Assembly: GCA_051024685.1 (NCBI GenBank) | Contig: JAZHPA010000003.1 | Span: 59,215-123,214, forward strand | Direction of reading: 5' to 3' | Source: UBA12545 sp051024685 | Lineage (GTDB): Bacteria; Bacillota; DSM-521; Neomoorellales; Neomoorellaceae | DNA length: 64,000 nucleotides | Shown here: positions 15,561 through 25,009 of the stretch, piece by piece | How the letters are laid out: each line of letters starts with the position of its first letter | How positions within the stretch are numbered: position 1 is the stretch's first letter | Translations under genes and position numbers: made by a program | The notes under the pieces: model-generated | Told to the model about the DNA's origin: nothing | Database searches by the model: none | The model's input: only the letters and a program-made list of their open reading frames with translations

Positions 15561-16862
15561 TTACTTTGACAGGCCTTTCAAGGCGCTTATCCGGCGATTA
15601 GTCTCTGCATATATGCGTTCTTCATCCAAGGTTTTCAACCGGCCCCCGGCCATGAGAACGCGCCCGTTGACGATCACGGTATCCACATCGCTGCCCCGGG
15701 CCGAGTATACTACATGGGCGACAAGGTCATTGGTGGGTTGCCAGTGGGGCTGCCGGGTATTGAGGAGGATAACATCGGCCTTCTTTCCCGCTTCCAGGGT
15801 ACCGATCTCCCGTTCTAACCCCAACGCCCGAGCCCCGTTGATGGTAGCCATGGCCAGGGCTTCCTCAGCCTTCAGGACAGTGGGATCGCCGGAAATACCT
15901 TTGGCCAGCAGAGCTGCCGTGCGGGTTTCTTCCAGCAAGTCCAGGTTATTGTTGCTCGCCGCGCCGTCGGTTCCTACGCCCACCGTCACTCCTGCGGCCA
16001 GCAAGGCAGGTACGGGGGCCACCCCGCTGGCCAGCTTTAAATTGCTCTCCGGGCAGTGGGCCACCCCCACCTTTTTCTCCGCCAGGATGCCGATCTCTTC
16101 TTCCGTCAAGTGCACGCAGTGGGCCGCCAGGGTAGGCAAATCAAATAGGCCCAGGCGGGCCGCATGGGCCACCGGTGGCGAACCGTAAGCGGCCCGGATT
16201 TCCTCGACTTCCTGCCGGGTTTCGGCCAGGTGGATATGTAATCCTACTCCCAGTTTTGCTGCCCGTTCGGCCACTTTCAGCAAGTAGTCCGGCGGACAGG
16301 TGTAAGGAGCATGGGGACCCAACATGGTGGTAATGCGGCCTTCTCCGACCCCCTGCCATTCCCGCACCAGGCTTTCAGCCGCCCGGAGCCTGATACCTCC
16401 CCCGCTCCCCAGGCCGATGAGCCCCTGGCTTAAACACGCCCGCAACCCGGCTTCTACTACGGCCTCGGCTACCACATCCATGTGAAAATACATGTCGGCA
16501 AAGGTAGTAGTACCCGAACGGATCATTTCCGCCAGGGCCAGCTGGGTGCCCCAATAAATATCTTCCCTTTGGAGCTTGTCTTCCAGGGGCCAGATTTTTT
16601 CTTCCAACCACTGCCGCAAGGGCAAATCGTCGGCGTAACCGCGGAAGAGGGTCATGGCCGCGTGGGTATGGATGTTTACCAGGCCGGGCAGGGCCACCTT
16701 GCCTTCCGCACTTATGGTTTCCGCCTCCTCCCAGCCGGAGGGCACCCCGTGCTCCGGCCCCACGTAGGCCAAGCGGTCATCCTCTATGGCGATGGCCCCC
16801 TTGTTGATGACCGGGCCGCCTACGGGCACAATAGCACACCCTTTGATAAGGAGTTTTTTCAT
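15561..16862 (-). CDS. mtaD: S-adenosylhomocysteine/methylthioadenosine deaminase family amidohydrolase
   Basis: Metal-dependent amidohydrolase of the TrzN/AtzA-like group, predicted to deaminate S-adenosylhomocysteine, 5'-methylthioadenosine or 5'-deoxyadenosine. It has 433 residues. Metal ligands are visible: LVNIHTHAAMTLFRGYADD, the histidine pair in LHIHLAET, LAAHCVHLTEEE and the aspartate in VGVGTDGAASNN. The AHCPESNLKLASG motif is typical of this subgroup. It separates ftsY from ylxM, which are adjacent in many relatives. The exact substrate cannot be read from sequence. Confidence 0.9.
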   Translation of the reverse strand: MKKLLIKGCAIVPVGGPVINKGAIAIEDDRLAYVGPEHGVPSGWEEAETISAEGKVALPGLVNIHTHAAMTLFRGYADDLPLRQWLEEKIWPLEDKLQREDIYWGTQLALAEMIRSGTTTFADMYFHMDVVAEAVVEAGLRACLSQGLIGLGSGGGIRLRAAESLVREWQGVGEGRITTMLGPHAPYTCPPDYLLKVAERAAKLGVGLHIHLAETRQEVEEIRAAYGSPPVAHAARLGLFDLPTLAAHCVHLTEEEIGILAEKKVGVAHCPESNLKLASGVAPVPALLAAGVTVGVGTDGAASNNNLDLLEETRTAALLAKGISGDPTVLKAEEALAMATINGARALGLEREIGTLEAGKKADVILLNTRQPHWQPTNDLVAHVVYSARGSDVDTVIVNGRVLMAGGRLKTLDEERIYAETNRRISALKGLSK

Positions 16863-16950
16863 GCCCCTGTTCTCCTTTCTTAAAAGCTTAACCTCCCTGG
16901 CTCCTTAACCGTTGCTCTCTCCACCGGCGGCGCAGCGGCTCCGCCGGGGG

Positions 16951-17865
16951 CTAGCCGCCGAATAAGGCCAGGGCAAATTCCCGCGGCCGGAATTCTTCCA
17001 AGTCGTCCAGCCCCTCACCCAGGCCCACCAGCTTGACGGGAATCTTAAGCTCGTTGACAATAGCTAAGACTACACCGCCTTTGGCCGTCCCGTCTAACTT
17101 GGTGAGCACGATACCCGTAACCCCGACCGCCTGGTGGAAGAGGCGGGCCTGGGAAAGGGCATTTTGCCCGGTGGTGGCATCCAGTACCAGCAACACCTCG
17201 TGGGGCGCTCCCGGCTGCTCCCTTTCAATAATGCGCCTGATTTTCTTTAGCTCTTCCATTAAATTAGTCTTGGTCTGCAGGCGACCGGCCGTGTCCACCA
17301 AGACCACATCCGCCTGACGGCTGCGGGCCGCCTTGAGGGCGTCAAAAACCACCGCGCCGGGATCCGCGCCGGGCTGGTGGCTTATTAGCTCCGCTCCGGT
17401 TCGCTGAGCCCAAACGGCCAGCTGGTCGGCCGCTGCCGCCCGGAAGGTATCGGCAGCAGCCAGGATGACTCTGCTCCCTTCCTGCCGGAAGCGGTGGGCC
17501 AGCTTGCCGATGGTAGTTGTTTTGCCTGTTCCGTTAACCCCCACTATTAGAATAACCGTGGGAGGCGAGGGTGCCCGGTTTATGCGCGGCGCCTCATGCC
17601 CCAACAGTTTTACCACGTCTTCCTGCAAGATGGAACCGAGAGCCGAGGGACTGGTAATGTTTTCTTTCTTAGCCCGCAGCCGCAATCCTTCCACCAGTTC
17701 CAGGGTAGTGGCCACCCCCACGTCGCCCGTAAGCAAAATTTCTTCCAGCTCCTCAAAAAATTCCTCGTCCAGCCTTTTCCTCCCTGCGAAAAGGTTCTCT
17801 AGGCGGCCGGCCAGATTTTCCCTCGTTTTGGCCAAACTCTGCTTCAACTTTTTTAGCAGGTTCAA
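16951..17865 (-). CDS. ftsY: Signal recognition particle receptor FtsY
   Basis: SRP receptor GTPase at the membrane. It has 304 residues and consists essentially of the NG domains with a short basic N-terminus (MNLLKKLKQSLAKTREN) instead of the long acidic A-domain. The G-domain shows GVNGTGKTTTIGKLAHR, AADTFRAAAADQL, DTAGRLQTK and TKLDGTAKGG. It begins 21 bases after smc. The smc-ftsY order is conserved in Firmicutes. Confidence 0.97.
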   Translation of the reverse strand: MNLLKKLKQSLAKTRENLAGRLENLFAGRKRLDEEFFEELEEILLTGDVGVATTLELVEGLRLRAKKENITSPSALGSILQEDVVKLLGHEAPRINRAPSPPTVILIVGVNGTGKTTTIGKLAHRFRQEGSRVILAAADTFRAAAADQLAVWAQRTGAELISHQPGADPGAVVFDALKAARSRQADVVLVDTAGRLQTKTNLMEELKKIRRIIEREQPGAPHEVLLVLDATTGQNALSQARLFHQAVGVTGIVLTKLDGTAKGGVVLAIVNELKIPVKLVGLGEGLDDLEEFRPREFALALFGG

Positions 17866-17886
17866 GGTGCAGACCTTACCTCCCCT

Positions 17887-20800
17887 TTAAGCCGAAATCT
17901 GTTCCATACGTACGGAGACCAACCGCGAAACACCTTCTTCTTCCATGGTTACTCCGTAAAGCACATCGGCAGCCTCCATGGTTCCCTGCCGGTGGGAAAC
18001 CACAATAAATTGAGTATGGTCGGCAAAGGAACGCAAGAGCCGGGCGAAGCGCAAAACATTGGCATCGTCCAGGGCCGTGTCAATTTCGTCGAAGATACAA
18101 AAAGCCCGCGGCCTTACCTTAAGCAAGGCAAAAATAAAAGCGAGAGCCGTCAACGCCTTTTCGCCCCCGGAGAGCAGAGCTAAGTGCTGGGATTTTTTAC
18201 CCGGCGGCCTGGCTATAATGTCCACTCCGGCCTGTAGTATATCGCCTTCTCCGGTCAATACCAGCTCGGCGGCGCCACCGCCGAAAAGCTCGCTAAAGAG
18301 GGAGCCGAAGGCCTTCTGTACGGCCTGAAGGGTAATCTCCAGCTTTTGAGCCATAAAAGCATCGATTTCCTGGAGGGCCCTCTGCAGGGCAACCCTTCCA
18401 CCCTCTAAGTCGGCTACCTCGCCGCATAGTTCCTGGTACCGCCGGCACATTCTCTCGTATTCGTGAATAGCCCCGGGGTTGACTTCGCCTAATTTTCCCA
18501 GCTCCGATGCCAGCCTGGTCTTTACTTCTTCGGCCCTCCTCGTTAAATGGGGGCGGGGCTTGGCCGCCCTCTCCTCCCAGTTCTTCCCGTAAAGGGTGGT
18601 CAACTCCCGGTAGCCGTGTTCCAAGGCCGTTTCCAGCCGGACCAGGTTGATTTCTTCTCGCTGCAACCGGCTGCTGAGGGAGGCCACCTGCCTGGAGAGC
18701 TCTTCCCTCCGTACCTGGAGTTGGCCCTGCTCTTCCTGACTCTTACGGGCCGCTTCCTCTTGTTCCTTCAAGGAGGCCTCCAGGCCAGCGCACGCTTCGG
18801 CTAGATGGCGTACGTTTTTTTCCAGGTCTTCACACTGGTCCTTTAAACTCTGGCTGGCCCTCAAATCATCCTCCTGGCGGTTTTGCAGTTCTACTCGCCT
18901 GCGTGCCAAGTTTTCCAGGCGCCTGGCCAAAGAGGTGAGACCGACCTCCAGCTCCCGGGCCGTTACTTTTAAGGTTTCCCACCGGGCACGGGTGCCTGCC
19001 AGCTCCTGCTGGTGTTGCCGCAGGCTTTCTTCTACCTCGGCCAGAGCCTCACGTCCGGACTCCAATTCCTGTTGCAGTTCCCTCTGCCTGGTGCCCAGGG
19101 TCGTAAGCTGGTCCTCCAGATTGTTCTTCCTCTGAGCCGCTTCCTGGGACGCAGAGGTGATCTGGGCCAGTTCTTCCCTTTTGTTTTTTATTTTCTCCTC
19201 CAGCTTCCTGCATTCCTCCCCCGCATCACTTAGTTTTTGCATGAGGAGGTGAATTTTGCTCCCCACCGCGTCGATTTCCCGTTCCAGTCGGGTTAAGCGA
19301 CGGCGGCCTTCTTCCAGGGCCGAAGTTTTTTCCTTCTCCTCTTGCACTACCGAGGTTAACTCTGCCTCCACCTCTTCCAATTCCCGTTCCCAGCGCCTGA
19401 TTTCCGTAGCCTGGCGGAAGACACCCCTACGCTTATAGGCGGTTCCCCCTGTAATGGGTCCTTGGGGATGGATTAAATCTCCGTCTAAGGTGACCAGCCG
19501 CAAAGGGTTTTTCAAACGCGGCGCCAGAGCCAGGGCCTTCCTCAGCTCGGTTACCACAATAGTCTGCCCTAAAAGGTACTGGATGGCAGGTTGCAAGTCC
19601 GGTTCATACTGTACCAGATCGGAAGCCACTCCCAACACGCCGTCCTCCTGCAGAATCCCTCTGGACGTCACCGGCAGGGAACGGCCTGCCAGCCATTCGA
19701 GGGGGAGGAAGGTCGCCCTTCCCCGCCCGGTTTCTTTCAAAAACTTAATGGCTTCTTCCGCGTCCCGCGCTGTACGCACCAGGATATTCTGGGCCGCCGA
19801 TCCGAGGGCTATGTCCAGGGCCCTTTCCAGCCCGGGGGGAACGGCTATTTTTTCGGCCACCACCCCTATAATTTCGGCATCTATTTGGCCCTGCTCGCTG
19901 GCCGTTAGGACCGCTTTCACCCCTTCGCCCAAGCCCTCCCGCTCCCTTTGAGCCTGGCGCAGAACCTTCAGGTGGGCGATAGCCATTTGTCGGCGCTCTT
20001 CCCCTGCCCTTATGCGGCGCCGCAGCCCTCTTAACTCCTCTTCGTACCAGGCCAGTTCGCTGGCCAGACTCTGTTTCTCGGTCTCCAGGGCTTCGAGGCC
20101 AGCTTCCATTCCCTGGAGTTCCTCGCGCCAGGCCCTTATTTCGGCCTGCAGCCGCTGCCAACTGCGTTCCAGCTCTTTTAGCTCGTTTTCCCTGGAGCCT
20201 AAATCGCGCTGTTCCAGCCCGCGGCGTTCGTCCAGCCTGGCCCTCTCATCCCTGAGGGCGGCAATACCCCCCTCTATCTGGCGCAGTTCATGGCGGAGGC
20301 GGGCCATCCGGTTCATCTCTCTGTCTTTCAGGGCCTCCAGTTCCCTTAGGGCCGTTTCCAGCCGGGATATTTCCCTCTGTAAGTCTTCCTCCTCCCGGCG
20401 GGTAACTTCCAGGCGCTGCCTGGCCCTCTCCTGTTCGTCGAACAGGGCCCCATGTTCCTCCTCTAAAGAGGATATTTCCCGGGCATACTCCTTTAGCCTG
20501 GCGGCCAGTGTTTCCCATTTTTCTTGCAGAAACCTCTGTTCCCCCCGGGCCCGCTCAAGCCGGGCGGTCACTTCCTGGAGTTCCCGCTGGAGAGAATGCC
20601 TGCGGGCCAGGGCTTCCTCCACCTCCCGGCTCTTGCCTTCCAGGGCCAGGGTTATCCTTTCTTGTTCCCGATGCAGGCCGGCAAGTTTTTCCTGCAAAAC
20701 TTGCTTCAGCCGACAGCTTTCGTCCCGCCGGGCCGCTAGGTCTTTCAATTTGGCCGCCTGCTGGATTAGTTCCACCAGCTGGACGGCCTGTACCAGCTTG

Positions 20801-21447
20801 AGGTACCTCCTGGCACGCTTAGCCTCCTGCTCCAAGGGCTCCAACTGCAACCGGAGCTCTTGCAGAATGTCTTTTAGACGTACCAGATTCTGTTCGGTTT
20901 CCGTAAGTTTCTTCATCACCTGCTCCTTGCGCCAGCGGTACCGACTAATACCCGCCACTTCTTCTAAAAAGGCGCGCCTTTCCTCCGGGTGGGCGGTTAA
21001 AATTTCTTCCAATTTTCCCTGTCCTATAATGGCAAACTTTTCCTTTCCCGCTCCTGTATCCAAAAACAGTTCCTGGATATCCCGCAGGCGGCATGGACTC
21101 TTATTGATCCTGTACTCGCTCTCTCCCGAACGTATAAGGCGTCGCGTAACAGCTATTTCTGGGAAATCGAGGGGAAGACCGCCGTCGCTGTTATCCAGGG
21201 TTAGGGTGACTTCCGCCAAGCCCACCGGTCGGCGCCTTTCGCTGCCGGCAAAAATAACGTCCTCCATATGGGACCCCCGGAGTACCCTGGCGCTCTGCTC
21301 GCCCAATACCCAGGCAATGGCATCCACGATATTGCTCTTGCCACTGCCATTGGGGCCTACGATACAGGTAATCCCTGGCCCGAACTCCAGTTTGGTCTTG
21401 TCTACAAAGGTTTTAAAACCTTGCATCTCTAAGGTCTTAAGCAACAA
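17887..21447 (-). CDS. smc: Chromosome segregation protein SMC
   Basis: Condensin ATPase that organises and segregates the chromosome with ScpA/ScpB. About 1186 residues: a head with Walker A GPNGSGKSN, long coiled coils, a glycine-rich hinge around residues 515-660, the ABC signature LLSGGEKALTALA and Walker B FCIFDEIDTALDDAN near the C-terminus. The frame is open to an ATG at 21465, but that ATG abuts a terminator hairpin. A TTG at 21447 has GGAGG ten bases upstream and aligns with the normal start (xLLKTLEMQGFKTF), so it is preferred. Confidence 0.97.
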   Translation of the reverse strand: MLLKTLEMQGFKTFVDKTKLEFGPGITCIVGPNGSGKSNIVDAIAWVLGEQSARVLRGSHMEDVIFAGSERRRPVGLAEVTLTLDNSDGGLPLDFPEIAVTRRLIRSGESEYRINKSPCRLRDIQELFLDTGAGKEKFAIIGQGKLEEILTAHPEERRAFLEEVAGISRYRWRKEQVMKKLTETEQNLVRLKDILQELRLQLEPLEQEAKRARRYLKLVQAVQLVELIQQAAKLKDLAARRDESCRLKQVLQEKLAGLHREQERITLALEGKSREVEEALARRHSLQRELQEVTARLERARGEQRFLQEKWETLAARLKEYAREISSLEEEHGALFDEQERARQRLEVTRREEEDLQREISRLETALRELEALKDREMNRMARLRHELRQIEGGIAALRDERARLDERRGLEQRDLGSRENELKELERSWQRLQAEIRAWREELQGMEAGLEALETEKQSLASELAWYEEELRGLRRRIRAGEERRQMAIAHLKVLRQAQREREGLGEGVKAVLTASEQGQIDAEIIGVVAEKIAVPPGLERALDIALGSAAQNILVRTARDAEEAIKFLKETGRGRATFLPLEWLAGRSLPVTSRGILQEDGVLGVASDLVQYEPDLQPAIQYLLGQTIVVTELRKALALAPRLKNPLRLVTLDGDLIHPQGPITGGTAYKRRGVFRQATEIRRWERELEEVEAELTSVVQEEKEKTSALEEGRRRLTRLEREIDAVGSKIHLLMQKLSDAGEECRKLEEKIKNKREELAQITSASQEAAQRKNNLEDQLTTLGTRQRELQQELESGREALAEVEESLRQHQQELAGTRARWETLKVTARELEVGLTSLARRLENLARRRVELQNRQEDDLRASQSLKDQCEDLEKNVRHLAEACAGLEASLKEQEEAARKSQEEQGQLQVRREELSRQVASLSSRLQREEINLVRLETALEHGYRELTTLYGKNWEERAAKPRPHLTRRAEEVKTRLASELGKLGEVNPGAIHEYERMCRRYQELCGEVADLEGGRVALQRALQEIDAFMAQKLEITLQAVQKAFGSLFSELFGGGAAELVLTGEGDILQAGVDIIARPPGKKSQHLALLSGGEKALTALAFIFALLKVRPRAFCIFDEIDTALDDANVLRFARLLRSFADHTQFIVVSHRQGTMEAADVLYGVTMEEEGVSRLVSVRMEQISA

Positions 21448-21471
21448 AGACACCTTTACCTCCATAAAAGA

Positions 21472-21492
21472 AACTGCTCCTTTAGAGCAGTT
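21472..21492 (-). terminator. Intrinsic terminator between spoVS and smc
   Basis: An 8-bp perfect stem (AACTGCTC with GAGCAGTT) and a five-base loop, followed on the minus strand by TCTTTT. On the plus strand it is followed by CCCTTTTT, so it may work in both directions. It lies after spoVS and before the smc ribosome site, which suggests partial separation of spoVS from smc transcription. Confidence 0.6.
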
Positions 21493-21535
21493 CCCTTTTT
21501 GATGCTGAATCAGATTGCTTTACACCTAGTTGGGC

Positions 21536-21796
21536 CTACCTGGGTTCCACAATAAATCTTATGGCCGTCCGCGTTTCTCCGTCAATATTGATTTCGGTGA
21601 AGGCAGGTATCATCACCAAATCGATGCCGTTGGGTGCGATGAAACCACGGGCTATAGCAATGGCCTTGACGGCCTGGTTTACCGCACCCGCACCTACAGC
21701 CTGAATCTCGGCTCTGCCGTACTGACGGAAGACAGCTGCCAGGGCACCTGCTACGGCCTTGGGGTTAGATTGAGCCGATACCTTTAGTACCTCCAT
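21536..21796 (-). CDS. spoVS: Stage V sporulation protein S
   Basis: Small Alba-like nucleic-acid-binding protein needed for proper sporulation (coat assembly and dehydration in Bacillus). It has 86 residues and begins MEVLKVSAQSNPKAVAGAL, the classic SpoVS N-terminus. The conserved QAVGAGAVNQAVKAIAIARG core follows. The frame extends to 21862, but an AGGGAGGAGG site precedes the ATG at 21796. It sits alone between rnc and smc with a terminator behind it, and is one marker that this organism forms endospores. Confidence 0.97.
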   Translation of the reverse strand: MEVLKVSAQSNPKAVAGALAAVFRQYGRAEIQAVGAGAVNQAVKAIAIARGFIAPNGIDLVMIPAFTEINIDGETRTAIRFIVEPR

Positions 21797-21902
21797 GGTC
21801 CTCCTCCCTTGACTTCTGGTCTGGTTTTCCCGTGAGATTAGGTTCTTTTTTCCTGTAAGCATTTCTCTAAAAAGTTATTAAAATATTATTTCGACGCAGG
21901 AG

Positions 21903-22661
21903 TTACAAATCCTTCCTTTGGTCACCGCAATCAGAAAGGAGGAGGGACACTTCTTCTCCGGACTTCAGCCAGGATAAGGCCGCCCGGGCGGCCTCTTGTT
22001 CCGCCTCTTTTTTGCTCCTGCCTTCGCCCGTTGCCAGGAGCCTGCCCTGGTAAAACACTCCTGCCCTGAATTGCTTAGCGTGATCCGGCCCCCACTGGGC
22101 CAGAATTTTATAGCTTACATTCTCCGTTCCTCTCTTTTGGACCCACTCCTGCAGCCTGGTCTTGTAGTCCATAGCACTTTGGCCGTCCAGCTCCTTAACC
22201 TTTTCTCCGAACAACCGCCGCACCAGTTTTTTAACCTCAGGCAGGCCGACAGAAAGATACAGGCTTCCTATGACTGCTTCCAGGGCGTCGGCCAAGTTGG
22301 AAGGGCGATGGCGGCCGCCGCTCTGTTCTTCGCCGTGGCCCAGTAAAAGAAACTCGCCCAACCCCAGCACCTCGGCGGTCCGGGCCAGGCTGGCCTCGCA
22401 GACGAGGGCGGCCCGGAGGCGGGTCAGATCTCCTTCCGGTAAGGAGGGGAACTCCTGGAACAAGTATTCCGCTACGGCCAGGCCCAAGACAGCGTCGCCT
22501 AAAAATTCCAGACGCTGGTTATGGGCCGGGAGATTATGCTCAAAGGCGTAAGTAGGGTGGGTCAAGGCCAAATCTATTAAGTCTAGGTCCTGTACCTGCA
22601 AGCCTAGCTTATGCAAAAGAAGCTCCAGTTTGCGGCGTCTATTGGCCTCCATTTTCGCCAC
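21903..22661 (-). CDS. rnc: Ribonuclease III
   Basis: Double-strand-specific endoribonuclease for rRNA processing and RNA turnover. It has 252 residues: an N-terminal nuclease domain with the signature RLEFLGDAVLGLAVAE, the downstream catalytic glutamate region in LADALEAVIGSLYLS, and a C-terminal double-stranded RNA-binding domain from about residue 160 (DYKTRLQEWVQ through KKEAEQEAARAAL). It starts 10 bases after fabF, completing the fab-acpP-fabF-rnc order common in Firmicutes. Confidence 0.97.
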   Translation of the reverse strand: MAKMEANRRRKLELLLHKLGLQVQDLDLIDLALTHPTYAFEHNLPAHNQRLEFLGDAVLGLAVAEYLFQEFPSLPEGDLTRLRAALVCEASLARTAEVLGLGEFLLLGHGEEQSGGRHRPSNLADALEAVIGSLYLSVGLPEVKKLVRRLFGEKVKELDGQSAMDYKTRLQEWVQKRGTENVSYKILAQWGPDHAKQFRAGVFYQGRLLATGEGRSKKEAEQEAARAALSWLKSGEEVSLLLSDCGDQRKDL

Positions 22662-22671
22662 CCCGAAGGTT

Positions 22672-23913
22672 CTACCTCTCCATTCGCTTCAACAAAACAA
22701 CAGCGTTATGGCCGCCGAAGCCGAAAGAATTCGAGAGGGCGGCCCTCACTTCCCTCTGCCGCGCATGATTGGGCACATAATCCAGGTCGCAGTCAGGGTC
22801 GGGATCCTCGTAATTGATGGTAGGAGGAATAATGCCTTCGTAAATGGTCAAGGCAGTAGCCACCAGCTCTACGGCCCCGGCGGCACCTAATAAATGACCG
22901 ACCATGGATTTAATAGAACTTACCGTCAGCTTATAGGCATGGGGGCCGAAAACCTTCTTGATGGCCAGGGTTTCAATGCGGTCGTTGAGTTCCGTCGAAG
23001 TCCCATGGGCGTTAATGTAATCCACGTCCTCGGGCTGTAAATTCCCATCCGCCAGCGCCAAGGCCATGGCTCGGGCCGCCCCCTCCCCGTCCGGATCGGG
23101 AGCCGTTATATGGTAGGCATCGGCCGTACAGCCATAACCGGCCACTTCGGCATAAATCCTGGCTCCCCGCGCCTGGGCATGTTCCAGGGTTTCCAATATG
23201 AGGACCCCTGCTCCTTCCCCCAGGACAAAGCCATCCCTCTGGCGGTCGAAGGGGCGGCTGGCAGCCTGGGGGGCCTCGTTGCGGGTAGAAAGAGCTTTCA
23301 TGGCGCTAAAACCCGCTAGGGCCAAGGGCGTAACGCTGGCCTCGCTCCCCCCGGTGATTACTACATCCGCCTCGCCCCGCTGCAAGACCCGCAGGGCTTC
23401 TCCCACGGCATTGGTCCCCGATGCGCAGGCGGTATTGATGGTAAAATTGCTTCCGCGGGCGCCCAAGTGAATGGCAATCTGCCCGGCTGCCATATTGGCT
23501 ATCATCATGGGGACAAAAAAGGGGCTGATCCTGGCAGGGCCCTTTTCCAGCAGAATACGGCTTTGATCTTCAAAAGTCTCCATGCCGCCGATACCGGTGG
23601 CGAAAACCACCCCCACCCGCCAGGGGTCAACCTGTTTTATATCCAGCCCGGCGTCCTGCCAGGCCATCTTAGCCGCCGCCACCGCGTACTGGCTGTAGCG
23701 GTCCATGCGTTTAGCCTCTTTGCGGTCCAAAAAGGCGCCAGGATCAAACCCGCGCACCTCGGCGGCAAAACGGGTGGGCATCTGCTCCGCATTAAAGCGG
23801 GTGATGGGCCCGATGCCCGATACCCCGGCTTTAAGGGCCTGCCAGAAGCTCTCTTTATCGTTACCGACCGGTGAAATCACTCCCAGTCCGGTGATAACTA
23901 CCCGTTTGCGCAA
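22672..23913 (-). CDS. fabF: 3-oxoacyl-ACP synthase II
   Basis: Elongating condensing enzyme of type II fatty-acid synthesis. The Cys-His-His triad is visible in NTACASGTNAVG, INAHGTSTELND and SMVGHLLGAAG. The frame is open to 23985 but runs into acpP; the TTG at 23913 has GAGGGAG upstream and the product then starts xRKRVVITGLGVISPVG, the normal FabF N-terminus (413 residues). It lies between acpP and rnc. Confidence 0.97.
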   Translation of the reverse strand: MRKRVVITGLGVISPVGNDKESFWQALKAGVSGIGPITRFNAEQMPTRFAAEVRGFDPGAFLDRKEAKRMDRYSQYAVAAAKMAWQDAGLDIKQVDPWRVGVVFATGIGGMETFEDQSRILLEKGPARISPFFVPMMIANMAAGQIAIHLGARGSNFTINTACASGTNAVGEALRVLQRGEADVVITGGSEASVTPLALAGFSAMKALSTRNEAPQAASRPFDRQRDGFVLGEGAGVLILETLEHAQARGARIYAEVAGYGCTADAYHITAPDPDGEGAARAMALALADGNLQPEDVDYINAHGTSTELNDRIETLAIKKVFGPHAYKLTVSSIKSMVGHLLGAAGAVELVATALTIYEGIIPPTINYEDPDPDCDLDYVPNHARQREVRAALSNSFGFGGHNAVVLLKRMER

Positions 23914-23988
23914 AGGCTCTCCCTCGACTTTCCTACAGAGGATTGGTTGCTGCAGGGAGATAAGTCCGACCTGCAGCAACCCCAAACC

Positions 23989-24222
23989 CTACTTGGTATG
24001 TTCTTTAATGTATTCCACTGCCGCACGTATGGTAGTGAGCTTTTCGGCATCTTCATCGGGGATCTCGATATCGAACTCCTCTTCCAGGGCCATGATGAGT
24101 TCCACAATATCCAGGGAATCCGCATTGAGATCCTCGAAGGAAGTGTCCATGCTGATCTCCTCTTCCTCCACTCCCAATTGCTCGGCCACGATACTCCTGA
24201 CTTTGTTAAAAATGTTGTCCAC
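23989..24222 (-). CDS. acpP: Acyl carrier protein
   Basis: Carrier of the growing acyl chain. It has 77 residues and is strongly acidic. The phosphopantetheine attachment serine is Ser36 in the NADSLDIVELIMALEEEFD motif. A strong ribosome site precedes the ATG. Its position between fabG and fabF is typical. Confidence 0.98.
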   Translation of the reverse strand: MDNIFNKVRSIVAEQLGVEEEEISMDTSFEDLNADSLDIVELIMALEEEFDIEIPDEDAEKLTTIRAAVEYIKEHTK

Positions 24223-24264
24223 CTACCTCACCTCCTTCCCGGTCCTGTCGAGGCCTTAAAAAAT

Positions 24265-25008
24265 CTATATGGTCAGCCCGCCATCCACCACGATAACCTG
24301 CCCGGTGATATAGCGAGCGGAAGGCGAAGCTAAAAAGAGTACAACATCGGCTACTTCTTCCGGGGAACCGGGCCGCCCTAAAGGGATGCGCTCCAAGAAA
24401 GCCCGCCGGGTTTCTTCCGGTAACCCTTCGGTCATATCCGTACTAATAAACCCGGGGGCCACGGCATTGACCAGAATACCGCGGGAAGCGACTTCCTTGG
24501 CCAGGGATTTGGTTAGACCGATGAGGCCGGCCTTCGCCGCCGCGTAATTGGCCTGCCCCGCATTGCCCGTCAAACCTACCACCGAAGTGATGTTGATAAT
24601 GCGCCCCCCTTTCTGGCGCAGCATGGGTCTTAAGGCAGCTTGGCAGCAGAAGAAGACCCCCGTTAAATTAGTATGTAAAACTGCCTCCCATTCTTCCTGC
24701 TTCATGCGCAGGGATAGATTGTCCCGGGTGATACCCGCATTGTTTACCAGAATATCCACCCGTCCAAAGGCTTCCAGGGCCTCTTCCACCAAAGCCTGGG
24801 CCTTGTCCGGCCGGGAAACATCCCCTTGCCACGCCAGAGCCTCACCCCCTTGTTCCCGAATGAGGTCCACCACCTCGCGGGCCTCCCTTTCGCGGTTAAA
24901 GTAATTGACCACCACTTTGGCCCCCGCCTTGGCCAAAGCCAGGGCTGTAGCCCGCCCGATGCCCCGCGAACCCCCGGTTACGACGGCCACCTGTCCCGCC
25001 AACACCAT
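24265..25008 (-). CDS. fabG: 3-oxoacyl-ACP reductase
   Basis: NADPH-dependent short-chain dehydrogenase that reduces 3-oxoacyl-ACP. It has 247 residues. The cofactor motif TGGSRGIGRATAL, the NNAG motif and the catalytic YAAAKAG tyrosine-lysine pair are intact, with the catalytic serine in ITSVVG. The C-terminus ends ITGQVIVVDGGLTI, as is usual. The gene starts right after fabD, with one base between stop and start. Confidence 0.97.
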   Translation of the reverse strand: MVLAGQVAVVTGGSRGIGRATALALAKAGAKVVVNYFNREREAREVVDLIREQGGEALAWQGDVSRPDKAQALVEEALEAFGRVDILVNNAGITRDNLSLRMKQEEWEAVLHTNLTGVFFCCQAALRPMLRQKGGRIINITSVVGLTGNAGQANYAAAKAGLIGLTKSLAKEVASRGILVNAVAPGFISTDMTEGLPEETRRAFLERIPLGRPGSPEEVADVVLFLASPSARYITGQVIVVDGGLTI

Positions 25009-25009
25009 T

